DNA of 64,000 nt from Chitinophaga agri (GCF_010093065.1 NZ_CP048113.1:5270001-5334000), one strand, 5' to 3'. Counted from the stretch's first letter, positions 8,136 to 17,783 are shown. Made by a program: numbers and translations. Notes: generated by a model not told the origin, from the letters alone.

Positions 8136-9164
8136 ATGAAAGTCCGCGTCTGCTTTGAACCACATCTTGATAGCATCAATAATGCTTTCGTTAAATATTT
8201 CTCTTCACATCAAGAGCATGTTGACTTCAGCTTATTGAAAAAGCCTATGCGAAAAACAGGCGGACCATTTTTTATGGCTAAGGCTGTTCTTTATCGTTTT
8301 ACCTGCATCTTCGATTTCATCAGAAATTATGATGTGGTTCATGTTAATTCCGCCAAATTTGGTATTGCCGCCTATATAGCAAGCTTCTTTGGCTGCCGGT
8401 ATATTTATACGATCCACTCTGCAGTCACTAATGAGGATAAGGGAGGTATTTTAAACTGGGTTTACTACATGCTCGAAGTCGGGTTATTGAAAATAGTCGC
8501 CGGTCGTGCCATGGAAGTAACAGCCGTGTCAGCATTTGCAAGTGATGAAATATACCGTCGGTTTAAAGTCAGACCAACAGTTATTCATAATGGCTATGAT
8601 GAAGAGAAATTTAATATTTCCAGGCAGGTAACTACAGATATCAGGGCCTCTCTGGGAATGAACGATAATGAGATATACATCAGCGTGGGTAGGATGATTG
8701 CCGTTAAAGAGCCGCTGGACGTGATTCGTTTCTTCTCTGAGATCTATAAAAAGAACAGTGCCGCCAGATTGATCTTTGTTGGCGACGGAGATCTTGTAGA
8801 GGCTGTAAAACAAAAGATCAGCAGTCTGGGGCTGGACGATGTGGTTACACTTATCGGCCGGGTTAATTTCGAAGACATCCCGGCTTACTATAGAGCGTCG
8901 GATTATTTCATATCCGCATGCAAAATAGAAGCCTTTGGCCTCGTCGCACTGGAAGCGCTGGCGTGTGGAGCAATGCCACTGGTTCCATGGAAAGGTGCGT
9001 TTCCGGAAATATTCGTTGACAGGATATTCTCCTATGATGTTGATCATCCTTGCGTAATACCTGCCCGTGAGGAACTGCTGGCGCATAGATCAGCGATCCT
9101 CAACAGGTTCAGATGGGAGGACAAAATCGAATTGTATCATCAGTTATACCAAAAAGCTAAATAA
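8136..9164 (+). CDS. glycosyltransferase family 4
   Basis: The 342-residue enzyme has a GT4 layout: an N-terminal acceptor domain with the phrase YDVVHVNSAKFGIAAYIASF, a linker at about residue 150, and a donor domain beginning EIYISVGRMIAVKEPLDVI. The EX7E motif appears in IEAFGLVALEALACGAMPLV. It should be a retaining transferase acting on the growing repeat unit. Its start lies four bases after the polymerase stop and the next GT4 gene starts 13 bases after its own stop. The donor sugar is unknown. Confidence 0.85.
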   Translation: MKVRVCFEPHLDSINNAFVKYFSSHQEHVDFSLLKKPMRKTGGPFFMAKAVLYRFTCIFDFIRNYDVVHVNSAKFGIAAYIASFFGCRYIYTIHSAVTNEDKGGILNWVYYMLEVGLLKIVAGRAMEVTAVSAFASDEIYRRFKVRPTVIHNGYDEEKFNISRQVTTDIRASLGMNDNEIYISVGRMIAVKEPLDVIRFFSEIYKKNSAARLIFVGDGDLVEAVKQKISSLGLDDVVTLIGRVNFEDIPAYYRASDYFISACKIEAFGLVALEALACGAMPLVPWKGAFPEIFVDRIFSYDVDHPCVIPAREELLAHRSAILNRFRWEDKIELYHQLYQKAK

Positions 9165-9177
9165 TATAAAATTCCAA

Positions 9178-10311
9178 ATGAGTAAAGGAAAAGCGTTCAT
9201 TGTATCTAATTTAGACACCTTTTTTCTGGCAAACAGGAAAGAACAGGCGCAGGTGATGCGGGAGAAAGGTTATGAAGTACATGTGCTGGCTGCTGATACC
9301 GGTAGATCAGGCGATATAACAAAAATGGGTTTTGTTTATCATGAATTGCCGATGGCAAGATATAGCCTGAATCCTTTCCTGTCACTCAAAAGTATCAGAG
9401 ATATAAGACGTATCTATCAGAAGGAATCTCCGGTAGTTATTCATCACCTTGGACTTAAAGTGATCATGCTCGGCACACTCGCCGCAATGAAAACAGGAGC
9501 GGCAGTCTTTAACACCTATACAGGATTAGGATATCTGTTTACTATAGATACACCCAAAACAAAGTTCTTCAGGAGCGTGCTGTTCATGTTCTCAAAATGG
9601 TTATACAGCCGGAAAAGGGTAGTTGCCATTTTCCAGAATATGACAGATTTCAATCTGTTTAAAAAACATAACACTATTGATGATACAAATGGCTTTGTGA
9701 TCAGGGGGTGCGGCGTAAATACGGAGGAATACAGGTATGCGCCAATGCCCGATCAGCAGCCTTTAAAGATCATTCTGCCGGGTAAGATGTTATCTTCCAA
9801 AGGTATATATGACTTTGTAGAAGTGGCAAAGGCTATAAAAAATGATAAAACTATCTCCCAGGAAGTAGAATTTATGTTGTGCGGCGGAATAGAAGAGGGA
9901 CATCCTTTTTCAGCAAAGAAAGAAGAAATAGAACACTGGCATAATCAGGGTTGGGTTAACTGGGCCGGCTTTCAGAAAGATATGCTGGCTATGTACACGA
10001 ATGCAGATATCGTAATGCTGCCATCATGGAGAGAAGGAATGCCCAAGGGCTTGCTGGAAGCAGGATCAGTTGGGCGTCCAATTATCACCTATGATGTAGC
10101 GGGTTGCAGCGAAGCTGTTGAAGACGGTGTTTCGGGATACGTAGTGCCATTTGGTGATGTGAAATTACTGACCGAAAGAACACGCCAGCTGATAGTAGAC
10201 CGCGATCTAAGGGTAAAAATGGGGGAGAACAGCCGGCAATATGTTTTGCGCCATTTCGAAACATATAAGATAATTGAAGAAAATTTAGCGCTTTACAATA
10301 AATTTCTTTAA
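9178..10311 (+). CDS. glycosyltransferase family 4 (PglA/WcaJ-neighbour type)
   Basis: I place the start at ATG 9178, not at an in-frame codon at 9067 that would overlap the previous gene by about 100 bases; from 9178 the protein opens with KAFIVSNLDTFFLANRKEQA, which matches the N-terminus usual for this GT4 subgroup. The 377-residue protein carries KIILPGKMLSSKGIYDFVEVA as the start of the donor domain and an EX7E motif in REGMPKGLLEAGSVGRPII. Related enzymes add GalNAc, or another N-acetyl sugar, to an undecaprenyl-diphosphate sugar. It is the last transferase of the tightly packed group; a 162-base gap follows. Confidence 0.85.
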   Translation: MSKGKAFIVSNLDTFFLANRKEQAQVMREKGYEVHVLAADTGRSGDITKMGFVYHELPMARYSLNPFLSLKSIRDIRRIYQKESPVVIHHLGLKVIMLGTLAAMKTGAAVFNTYTGLGYLFTIDTPKTKFFRSVLFMFSKWLYSRKRVVAIFQNMTDFNLFKKHNTIDDTNGFVIRGCGVNTEEYRYAPMPDQQPLKIILPGKMLSSKGIYDFVEVAKAIKNDKTISQEVEFMLCGGIEEGHPFSAKKEEIEHWHNQGWVNWAGFQKDMLAMYTNADIVMLPSWREGMPKGLLEAGSVGRPIITYDVAGCSEAVEDGVSGYVVPFGDVKLLTERTRQLIVDRDLRVKMGENSRQYVLRHFETYKIIEENLALYNKFL

Positions 10312-10473
10312 CGGTTAGCGTTGAGCTTTAGTGCCTAGTCGTTTGTTTATCAGTCACTTATTTGTTTTTTGTGGCCTTGTCACCTAAAACGATAGCCTGG
10401 TTGCAGATAGGGAAAAAAAATGAAGCATAATTATTGATAGGAACGGAGATTATAGCACTTAAATCAGTTAAAC

Positions 10474-11796
10474 ATGAAGAAGCTTTTTGCAATTTTCCTG
10501 ATTATTCTCTGCCAGCGGGGAATAGCGCAGAAGAAAGAATTTTATCTGTCTGCTTATGGCGCAAAAGGAGATGGTGTCACCGACGATAAAGTAGCCATTC
10601 AAAACTGTATAAAAGATGCTTATGCCAATAACGGCGTTGCTGTTATTACTCCCGGAAAATATAAAGTAAACGGCGCCATCTATTTTTATCTGAAGAATGA
10701 CAATCTTTTATCAATAAAAGGACAGGCCGACAAAAAAGGTAATTATCCACTCATATTTACAGATCAGCTACAAAGTTTATTTGTATTTGAGTCCGATCGT
10801 AATAAGCCCGCTGGTAATGTAGCAATGACCCGGCTCGAACTGAAAGGAAACAATGTGCCTTATTCTGCAGATCATCCTTACTTCGGTCGTGATAAATATG
10901 CCGGCGGTATAGCGTTCTTCAATCTCAGAACGGTCTCTGTGACTAATATGATAATAAGGGATATATATGGTCAGGGGATTGATGTGAAGAACTGGAATTA
11001 TCAGGGTAATTCATTGGATAATCGGTTTACAAGCGTTAAAATACTAAACAATAAGATATTGAACTGCTGGGGATCCAATCCTCCCAAAAAGGCCGGGGGC
11101 CCTGGTGATGACTACGGAGATGGTATTTATGTCAGTAATGCGATCAATGTACTGGTCCAGGGAAATCAGGTCATCAATAATCTGGCAGTAACCAAACAGC
11201 TCGGACGTTCAGGTATCGTGATAGAGTATAACTGCATAGGTGCTGTAATAGAGAAAAATACAGTCAGTGGCTATGACAGGGATATTCATCTTGAAGCAGA
11301 TTTTGGTGGTCATATCATCAGGAATAATAGGTTAATCGGATCGGACTTTGCAATATGTGTATGGGGTAATCTCACTACCGGTGAACAGAAGCCGATCTCG
11401 ATCTTAAATAATTACCTGAGTAATGAAGGTATACCGACCAATCTGAAGCTGACTACTGTGCGTGGTCCGGATGGTAGGGCGATGATAACCTTCTATGCAG
11501 AAAAAGATACACGTAAAAACTCTGTCATATCAGGCAATACTTTCAATATGGTTGCATCTTCAGGTATCGTAGGCAAATCTTTTCTGAATGTCTATGAAAA
11601 TGACCTGCAGGATACCAATAACATTTTCAATAATCAAACAAAGAATAAAGTGAGTGTCTATTATCAAAAGAAACCACTGAAGGTTTCCAATGATACGTAC
11701 AAGAATGTGAATGTCTTCTTCAATGAGAGTATAAAAACTGACTTCATCAAGTCAAATAATAAGCTCTCTAACAGTACGGCCAACACCACACTATAA
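10474..11796 (+). CDS. secreted right-handed beta-helix protein, pectate-lyase-3/GH28-like
   Basis: The 440-residue protein has a cleavable signal peptide ([19 protein letters not shown]) followed by the start motif of the Pectate_lyase_3 superfamily, [16 protein letters not shown] (about residues 28-43). The body consists of short beta-strand repeats with NxxI/NNxI turns (for example [25 protein letters not shown]), typical of a parallel beta-helix. Such proteins cleave, epimerise or bind polyuronides and other acidic polymers. It sits between the glycosyltransferases and the GDP-fucose genes, so a role on the polymer made here (lyase, length control or processing) is more likely than plant-pectin breakdown. 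Catalytic residues cannot be assigned from inspection. Confidence 0.75.
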   Translation: MKKLFAIFLIILCQRGIAQKKEFYLSAYGAKGDGVTDDKVAIQNCIKDAYANNGVAVITPGKYKVNGAIYFYLKNDNLLSIKGQADKKGNYPLIFTDQLQSLFVFESDRNKPAGNVAMTRLELKGNNVPYSADHPYFGRDKYAGGIAFFNLRTVSVTNMIIRDIYGQGIDVKNWNYQGNSLDNRFTSVKILNNKILNCWGSNPPKKAGGPGDDYGDGIYVSNAINVLVQGNQVINNLAVTKQLGRSGIVIEYNCIGAVIEKNTVSGYDRDIHLEADFGGHIIRNNRLIGSDFAICVWGNLTTGEQKPISILNNYLSNEGIPTNLKLTTVRGPDGRAMITFYAEKDTRKNSVISGNTFNMVASSGIVGKSFLNVYENDLQDTNNIFNNQTKNKVSVYYQKKPLKVSNDTYKNVNVFFNESIKTDFIKSNNKLSNSTANTTL

Positions 11797-11828
11797 TTGT
11801 ATATTCGTTTGAATCATTCACCTCATAT

Positions 11829-12941
11829 ATGAAAATCGCATTAGTAACCGGAATAACCGGACAGGATGGCGCATACCTCAGTGAACTATTGTTAAGCAAG
11901 GGGTATCATGTGCATGGTATCAAACGAAGGAGTTCTTTGTTTAACACCGACCGTATTGACCATCTGTACCAGAATCCGCAGGAGGCTGATGTACGGTTCA
12001 AATTGCACTACGGCGATTTAACTGATTCTACTAATCTTATTCGTATCATTCAGCAGGTACAACCTGATGAAATTTATAATCTCGGCGCCATGAGCCATGT
12101 TCAGGTAAGCTTTGAAACACCTGAATATACTGCTAATGCAGATGGTATCGGTACGCTGCGAATACTCGAAGCGATACGTTTACTGGGACTTACAGAAAAG
12201 ACAAAGATATATCAGGCGTCCACCTCGGAGCTTTATGGATTGGTGCAGGAAGTTCCCCAGTCAGAAAGAACACCGTTCTATCCACGCTCTCCTTACGCTG
12301 TTGCTAAAATGTATGCCTACTGGATCACTGTCAACTATAGGGAAGCATATAACATGTATGCCTGTAATGGTATATTATTCAATCATGAAAGTCCGCTCAG
12401 AGGAGAGACGTTCGTGACCCGTAAGATCACCAGAGGTGTTGCGCAGATCGTATTCGGAATGCAGGACAAGCTCTATATGGGTAATCTGAATGCACAACGC
12501 GACTGGGGCCATGCGAAAGACTATGTGGACGCCATGTGGCGGATATTGCAGCAGGATAAGCCTGAGGATTATGTGATTGCTACGGGCATTACTACCCCTG
12601 TCAGAGAATTTATACGCATGGCGTTTGCAGAAGCCGGGGTTGAAGTGGAGTTTAAAGGAACAGGTATCGACGAGAAAGGTATCGTTAAAAGTGTAGCTGC
12701 AGCTATTACAACATTGCAACCTGGTCAGGAAGTGGTCGCCATCGATGCGCGGTATTTCAGACCAACAGAAGTAGACCTGCTGATAGGTGATCCGACAAAA
12801 GCTCAAACCCAACTGGGATGGCAGCCAAAGTATGACCTGGCCGGACTGGTAAAAGATATGGTGCAGGCCGATCTGGAAATATTCCGCAGGGAAAAATTAC
12901 TCAAAGACGCCGGGTTTAAAATACTCAATCAATACGAATAA
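11829..12941 (+). CDS. gmd: GDP-mannose 4,6-dehydratase
   Basis: The 370-residue extended short-chain dehydrogenase converts GDP-D-mannose to GDP-4-keto-6-deoxymannose. The NADP-binding loop [11 protein letters not shown] (about residues 8-18), the substrate-loop phrase [16 protein letters not shown], and the catalytic SPYAVAK with its YxxxK are all diagnostic of Gmd. The STSELYG motif carries the catalytic Ser/Thr and Glu. Its length is close to the family norm. The fcl gene starts six bases after its stop, giving a complete two-step route to GDP-L-fucose, which should be a donor for the polysaccharide encoded upstream. Confidence 0.97.
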   Translation: MKIALVTGITGQDGAYLSELLLSKGYHVHGIKRRSSLFNTDRIDHLYQNPQEADVRFKLHYGDLTDSTNLIRIIQQVQPDEIYNLGAMSHVQVSFETPEYTANADGIGTLRILEAIRLLGLTEKTKIYQASTSELYGLVQEVPQSERTPFYPRSPYAVAKMYAYWITVNYREAYNMYACNGILFNHESPLRGETFVTRKITRGVAQIVFGMQDKLYMGNLNAQRDWGHAKDYVDAMWRILQQDKPEDYVIATGITTPVREFIRMAFAEAGVEVEFKGTGIDEKGIVKSVAAAITTLQPGQEVVAIDARYFRPTEVDLLIGDPTKAQTQLGWQPKYDLAGLVKDMVQADLEIFRREKLLKDAGFKILNQYE

Positions 12942-12947
12942 CAGGCT

Positions 12948-13880
12948 ATGGAACAACAGGCGAAAATTTATGTTGCCGGTCATCGTGGAATGGTAGGTTC
13001 TGCCATTGTACGCAGGCTGCAGGCAGGCGGATTTACTAATATTATTACCCGCTCCTCACCTGAGCTCGACCTGCGTAATCAGGAAGCAACAGCTGCTTTC
13101 TTTGCGCAGGAACGTCCGGATTATGTATTTCTCGCCGCTGCAAAGGTGGGTGGTATTATTGCCAACAATACGTACAGAGCAGACTTTATTTATGAGAACA
13201 TGATGATACAAAGTAATGTCATCCATCATGCTTACCTGAATAATGTAAAGAAGCTCATGTTCCTCGGGTCGTCCTGTATCTATCCTAAGCTGGCGCCACA
13301 GCCGCTGAAAGAAGATTATTTGCTGACCGGATTACTGGAACCAACAAATGAACCATATGCCATCGCCAAGATCGCCGGAATAAAGATGTGTGATGCGTAT
13401 CGTGCGCAGTACGGATGCAACTTCGTATCTGTGATGCCGACTAATCTATATGGTCCCAACGATAATTACGATCTGAAGAACTCTCATGTGCTGCCCGCAC
13501 TACTGCGTAAATTTCATGAAGCAAAACAAAGCAATACTGACGAAGTAGTGGTTTGGGGAACCGGCACTCCGCTGAGAGAATTCCTGCATGCTGATGATAT
13601 GGCTGATGCCTGCTTTTACCTGATGCAGCATTATAACGAAGAAGGACTCGTGAATATAGGTGTAGGTGAGGATATCAGTATTAAAGACCTCGCATTACTG
13701 GTGAAGAAAATAACAGGCTATAAGGGCAACCTTGTATTTGATACGACCAAGCCGGATGGTACGCCCCGTAAACTGATGGACGTTAGTAAACTACATAGCT
13801 TTGGGTGGAAGGCAAAAATAAGCCTGGAAGAAGGGATCACAAGTGTCTACAATAGCATAAAGGATAACGCTTTCCTGTAA
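12948..13880 (+). CDS. fcl: GDP-L-fucose synthase
   Basis: The 310-residue short-chain dehydrogenase performs the 3,5-epimerisation and 4-reduction that turn GDP-4-keto-6-deoxymannose into GDP-L-fucose. Seen are the NADP loop [14 protein letters not shown], the [14 protein letters not shown] segment, the catalytic YAIAKIAG (YxxxK), and the [14 protein letters not shown] motif, all highly characteristic. It is the last gene of the cluster reading without its own promoter; the next gene has one at 13949-13976. Confidence 0.97.
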   Translation: MEQQAKIYVAGHRGMVGSAIVRRLQAGGFTNIITRSSPELDLRNQEATAAFFAQERPDYVFLAAAKVGGIIANNTYRADFIYENMMIQSNVIHHAYLNNVKKLMFLGSSCIYPKLAPQPLKEDYLLTGLLEPTNEPYAIAKIAGIKMCDAYRAQYGCNFVSVMPTNLYGPNDNYDLKNSHVLPALLRKFHEAKQSNTDEVVVWGTGTPLREFLHADDMADACFYLMQHYNEEGLVNIGVGEDISIKDLALLVKKITGYKGNLVFDTTKPDGTPRKLMDVSKLHSFGWKAKISLEEGITSVYNSIKDNAFL

Positions 13881-13948
13881 GATCGGAATATGTCAATTTC
13901 TGTGGTGAAATATGCCGGACTTCTTCATTATTACAGAATAAAGTACTA

Positions 13949-13976
13949 TTGAAGCTGGCCTAAACCCTTATATTTG
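13949..13976 (+). promoter_or_regulatory. Bacteroidota-type promoter (TTG-N17-TATATTTG)
   Basis: A TTG at 13949-13951 and a TATATTTG at 13969-13976 match the -33/-7 pattern of the Bacteroidota housekeeping sigma factor (TTTG, about 19 bases, TAnnTTTG), with the same 17-base spacer seen at 39050-39077. Its position decides the start of the next gene: the in-frame TTG at 13974 lies inside the -7 box, so ATG 14001 is used. Confidence 0.6.
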
Positions 13977-14000
13977 CACCTGGCAAGCAAATTCTTCTTT

Positions 14001-15572
14001 ATGTTCAAGAAATGTATTACCCCTGTGTTTGTGCTGGTTTGCTTAGGAATTTCTATGAGCTCTACCGTACTTGCACAAAGCATCGGCCGTCAGTATTCTC
14101 TGGGATTCTATAAGTCCACTTCTGACAGCAATGGTTACCACTCTTCACAAAGAGATTATTCAATTGAACCCGCTTTTGATCTTCCTCAGGGAGATACAAC
14201 CCGTAAACAAAGCTGGCTGTACCGTAAGCTGTTCAGGGAACATCTGGTAGAAGTGAAAGGTGATGATTACAACTTTTATGGAAGTATTCTTCCGGACCTG
14301 ATCGTTGGTCACAGCGGTGACAACGGTACTGTCTGGGTAAATACCCGTGGTTTCGTGATAGGAGGTACAATTGGTAAGAACCTCACTTTCAGGTCTGAAT
14401 TCTATGAGAACCAGGCTAAAATGCCGGCTTATCTGGATGCTTATGGCCGTGAAAACCGGATTGTACCAGGTCAGGGCGAATGGAAGGCATTTAATGGTTC
14501 CAAGTTTGACTACGCTTATGCATCTGCACTCATCGATTATAAGGCAGGTAAGCACTTCGATTTCCAGCTGGGGTACGACAGGAACTTCATCGGTGATGGT
14601 TATCGCTCTATGTTATTATCTGATGCCGCGTTCAATTATCCGTTCCTGAAAATTATTGCCAACGTAGGTAAGGTACAGTACACCACCATGTGGGCACAGT
14701 TCATTGATATGCAATATCCTAAAGCTTCCTACGATAACGGTTACCGTAAGAAGTGGGGGGTGTTCAACTACCTTGACTGGAATATTACCAGGAAACTCTC
14801 TGTTGGTTTATTCGAAGCCGTTATCTGGCAGGATTCTGACTCTACCGGCAAACGTGGCTTTGATGCCAGCTACATCAATCCGATCGTTTTCCTGCGTCCT
14901 GTGGAATTCTCCGTGGGTTCTCCTGATAACGCGATCCTGGGTCTGAATGCGAAATATGCTATTTCCAACAATAGTACTGTATACGGTCAGTTCATCCTGG
15001 ATGAGTTCAAGCTCGACCAGGTCACTGGCGGTAAAGGCTGGTGGGGTAATAAATTTGGCGGTCAGTTTGGTTTCCGTTCCAATAACCTGTTCAAAGTACC
15101 TAACCTGAATTTCCTGACAGAGGTGAACGCCGCCCGTCCATATACTTATTCACAACGTAGTACACTGAATAACTATGGTCACTACAATCAGTCACTGGCT
15201 CACCCGATGGGTGCCAATTTTGTAGAGTGGGTGAATATTGCAGATTACAGATATAAGAGACTCTTCCTGCGCGGTCAGGTGACTATTGCTAAATATGGTC
15301 TGGACACTGCAGGCGTGAACTACGGTAAGGATATCAATAAATCCTACTTTACCCGTACTGTAGATTACGGCAACCATATCGGTCAGGGGCTTAAAACCAA
15401 TTTCCTGTATGTGCAGGGAACTGCCGCGTATCTGCTGAATCCGAAATATAACCTGCGTCTGGAAGCTTCTGTAACTGCCAGAAAGGAAAGTAACAACAAC
15501 TGGGATAAGAAAGAGCTGATCTTCCAGTTTGGCTTAAGAAGTTCCTTCCGGCAGCTGTATTACGACTTGTAA
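14001..15572 (+). CDS. Wzi/RemB-like outer-membrane beta-barrel protein
   Basis: From ATG 14001 the 523-residue protein opens with a signal peptide ending near SSTVLAQ. The rest has alternating aromatic/polar strands and a C-terminal aromatic-rich strand (RSSFRQLYYDL), typical of outer-membrane barrels. The segment LGYDRNFIGDGYRSMLLSDAA recalls the conserved core of Wzi (capsule assembly lectin barrel) and of the gliding-associated RemB proteins of Bacteroidota. Its place directly after a polysaccharide cluster favours binding or anchoring of a surface polymer; RemB-type motility function is the alternative. It has its own promoter and ends at a strong terminator, so it can be expressed apart from the cluster. 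Confidence 0.65.
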   Translation: MFKKCITPVFVLVCLGISMSSTVLAQSIGRQYSLGFYKSTSDSNGYHSSQRDYSIEPAFDLPQGDTTRKQSWLYRKLFREHLVEVKGDDYNFYGSILPDLIVGHSGDNGTVWVNTRGFVIGGTIGKNLTFRSEFYENQAKMPAYLDAYGRENRIVPGQGEWKAFNGSKFDYAYASALIDYKAGKHFDFQLGYDRNFIGDGYRSMLLSDAAFNYPFLKIIANVGKVQYTTMWAQFIDMQYPKASYDNGYRKKWGVFNYLDWNITRKLSVGLFEAVIWQDSDSTGKRGFDASYINPIVFLRPVEFSVGSPDNAILGLNAKYAISNNSTVYGQFILDEFKLDQVTGGKGWWGNKFGGQFGFRSNNLFKVPNLNFLTEVNAARPYTYSQRSTLNNYGHYNQSLAHPMGANFVEWVNIADYRYKRLFLRGQVTIAKYGLDTAGVNYGKDINKSYFTRTVDYGNHIGQGLKTNFLYVQGTAAYLLNPKYNLRLEASVTARKESNNNWDKKELIFQFGLRSSFRQLYYDL

Positions 15573-15591
15573 CATAACTTATACATATATG

Positions 15592-15623
15592 AAGCCTCCC
15601 GCGTAGACCGGGAGGCTTTTTTT
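15592..15623 (+). terminator. intrinsic terminator
   Basis: A 9-bp perfect stem (AAGCCTCCC / GGGAGGCTT) with a 9-base loop is followed by seven T residues, 19 bases after the barrel gene. Confidence 0.9.
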
Positions 15624-15654
15624 ATTCCGGCCGTCAGGCATCCCTGTATTTTAC

Positions 15655-15662
15655 TACCTTCG
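15655..15662 (+). promoter_or_regulatory. -7 box TACCTTCG abutting the ABC-F start codon
   Basis: TACCTTCG (one mismatch to TAnnTTTG) ends four bases before ATG 15667. If used, transcription would begin at or within a base or two of the ATG, giving an almost leaderless mRNA. Confidence 0.45.
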
Positions 15663-15666
15663 CGGC

Positions 15667-17571
15667 ATGCATTATGTTACGGTCGAAGGACTCACGAAAT
15701 CTTATGGCGCAGGGCCGCTTTTCAAAGACATTTCTTTTCATATTGAGGAAGGTGATAAAATAGCACTGGTCGCTTTAAATGGCGCCGGTAAATCTACCCT
15801 GCTGCGCATTTTATGCGGAGAGGAATCACCAGATGCAGGAACCGTATGGATACATAAAGGTGTAACCGTGGTAATGCTGGAACAGCAATCTGATTTTGAC
15901 CCAACCAAAACTATCTCTTCCAATATATTTTCCCAGTCACATCCTGTACTGGCCGCCATCAGGGATTATGAAATGCTGACCAATGATGAGGACCAGGAGC
16001 CGGATCTTGATAAACTGACCGCTGCTATTGAGCGCATGGATGAGCTGAATGCCTGGCACTTTGATTCCAAAGTGAAGCAGATCCTGGGCAAACTGAATAT
16101 TCATCACCTGGAGCAGCGTATGGGCAGCCTGTCCGGTGGACAGCTGAAACGTGTGGCCTTGGCTAAAGTGCTGATCGACATCGGCTTTGAACATCGTCAT
16201 ACGCTCCTGATCATGGACGAACCGACGAACCATCTGGATATCAATATGATCGAGTGGCTGGAAAACTATCTCGATCAGGAAAATGTGACATTACTGCTCG
16301 TAACGCACGACCGTTACTTCCTGGATAGTGTATGTAATGAGATCATGGAGCTGGACCAGCAGCAATTGTTCATTTATAAAGGCGATTACGAAAACTACCT
16401 GGAAAAGAAAGCTACCCGTGAGGAGAGTGAGCGTGCCAGTGTGGAAAAAGCCCGCAATACCTTCCGTAAAGAACTGGAATGGATACGTAAACAGCCTAAA
16501 GCCCGTACCACCAAATCTAAATCCCGTATTGACGCATTTGAAGATGTAAAGGAAAGAGCCAGTGTTCGCCTGGAAAAGCAGCAGCTGGAACTGAACGTGA
16601 AAATGAGCCGTCTGGGTGGAAAGATCGTCGAACTTAAAAAGGTATATAAGTCTTTCGGTGACCTCAATATCCTGAAAGGGTTTGATTATACATTCTCAAA
16701 AGGAGAAAGGATCGGCGTAGTAGGTAAGAACGGGGTAGGAAAATCTACCTTCCTGAATATGTTACAGGGCCTGGAGCAGCCTGATTCCGGTAAGATCAAT
16801 ACCGGAGAAACAGTGGTATTCGGTAACTATGACCAGCGTGGACTGATCGTTAAGGAAGACATGCGTGTGATCGAGTTTGTGAAGAATATCGCGGAAAACT
16901 TTCCACTGGCAGATGGTACAAAAGTGAGCGCAGCGCAGTTCCTGCAGCTATTCCTGTTTACACCGGAAAAGCAATATACGTATATCTCCAAGCTGAGTGG
17001 TGGTGAGAAAAGAAGACTGCACCTGCTGAGTATCCTGTTCAGAAATCCTAACTTCCTGATCCTCGATGAACCGACCAATGACCTGGACCTGCCAACATTG
17101 AGCATCCTGGAAGACTTCCTGCTGTCCTATCAGGGTTGTATCCTGATCGTGAGCCACGACAGGTACTTTATGGATAAGCTGGTGGATCACCTGTTTGTGT
17201 TTGAAGGAGACGGCGTCGTACGTGATTTCCCGGGTAACTATACCCAGTACAGGGAGTGGGAAAAAGACCAGTCTGAGAAAGGTAAGGAGGAAGTGCGTAA
17301 TGAGCCCAAGGCAGTTGAAAAGCCAGTGGAGGAAGTAAAGCCTGCCGCGGCGCCTGCTAAAAAGATGTCATTCAAGGAGAAACGTGAGCTGGAACTACTG
17401 GAGAAGGAAATTGCGGACCTGGAGACAGAAAAGAAGCAGATCGATGAACAGATGGCTTCCGGCACATTGCCATATGAAAAGCTGGAGCCGCTTACCCGCC
17501 GCGCAGGAGAGATCATCGGCCTGTTGGACGAAAAGGGGATGCGCTGGCTTGAATTGAGTGAAATGAGCTGA
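15667..17571 (+). CDS. ABC-F family ATPase, Uup-like (two NBDs plus C-terminal coiled coil)
   Basis: The 634-residue protein has two ATP-binding cassettes and no membrane segment, the ABC-F plan. Cassette 1 has Walker A LNGAGKST (about residues 38-45), signature LSGGQ and Walker B LLIMDEPTNHLD. Cassette 2 has GKNGVGKST, LSGGEKRRL and LILDEPTNDLD. The linker between them is rich in charged residues, and a Pro/Ala/Lys-rich spacer leads to a C-terminal coiled coil (about residues 575-625), as in Uup. ABC-F proteins act on ribosomes, relieving stalling or giving antibiotic protection; Uup is also linked to precise transposon excision. Housekeeping Uup-like function is more likely than resistance, since no drug genes are near. 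It is monocistronic with terminators on both sides. Confidence 0.9.
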   Translation: MHYVTVEGLTKSYGAGPLFKDISFHIEEGDKIALVALNGAGKSTLLRILCGEESPDAGTVWIHKGVTVVMLEQQSDFDPTKTISSNIFSQSHPVLAAIRDYEMLTNDEDQEPDLDKLTAAIERMDELNAWHFDSKVKQILGKLNIHHLEQRMGSLSGGQLKRVALAKVLIDIGFEHRHTLLIMDEPTNHLDINMIEWLENYLDQENVTLLLVTHDRYFLDSVCNEIMELDQQQLFIYKGDYENYLEKKATREESERASVEKARNTFRKELEWIRKQPKARTTKSKSRIDAFEDVKERASVRLEKQQLELNVKMSRLGGKIVELKKVYKSFGDLNILKGFDYTFSKGERIGVVGKNGVGKSTFLNMLQGLEQPDSGKINTGETVVFGNYDQRGLIVKEDMRVIEFVKNIAENFPLADGTKVSAAQFLQLFLFTPEKQYTYISKLSGGEKRRLHLLSILFRNPNFLILDEPTNDLDLPTLSILEDFLLSYQGCILIVSHDRYFMDKLVDHLFVFEGDGVVRDFPGNYTQYREWEKDQSEKGKEEVRNEPKAVEKPVEEVKPAAAPAKKMSFKEKRELELLEKEIADLETEKKQIDEQMASGTLPYEKLEPLTRRAGEIIGLLDEKGMRWLELSEMS

Positions 17572-17590
17572 TAATTAAATATTTATATAG

Positions 17591-17635
17591 AAAGAGGGTG
17601 CGTACTGGCAGTGACCGGTACGCACCCTCTTTTTA
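17591..17635 (+). terminator. intrinsic terminator of the ABC-F gene
   Basis: A 12-bp stem (GAGGGTGCGTAC / GTACGCACCCTC) flanked by AAA and TTTTT, 20 bases after the stop codon. Confidence 0.92.
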
Positions 17636-17667
17636 TTTGCCCTGATCTTCAAACCAGGTTAGCACCA

Positions 17668-17752
17668 ACAGGTCATCAATAGGGCACCTCAAGGGCACTT
17701 CAATATCCCTGGGATATTGAAGTGCCCTTGAGGTGCCCTATTGATGACCTGT
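17668..17752. repeat. perfect 85-bp palindrome (42-bp arms, 1-base centre)
   Basis: Bases 17668-17709 and 17711-17752 are exact reverse complements around a single T at 17710, checked base by base. Each arm contains two related copies of AGGGCACYTCA (YTC at the variable site). It lies in a convergent intergenic region, after the ABC-F terminator and before the terminator of the facing gene, so it is not needed for ending either transcript. No flanking direct repeat or gene was seen. Its function is unknown. Confidence 0.95.
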
Positions 17753-17783
17753 AAATAAGCCGATCAGGCAAAGTTGAAGGCAT

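Noticed and set aside
8529..9086. 185-codon minus-strand frame opposite a GT4 gene
   Set aside because: It is antisense to a clear glycosyltransferase (EX7E, full-length domain), shows no family features, and its composition reflects the complementary frame.
9067..9177. N-terminal extension of the third GT4 gene
   Set aside because: It would overlap the previous glycosyltransferase gene by about 100 bases; family start pattern begins at ATG 9178.
17668..17752. CRISPR or insertion-element end as explanation of the long palindrome
   Set aside because: There is only one palindrome with no spacer array, no direct-repeat flanks and no transposase-like frame nearby.
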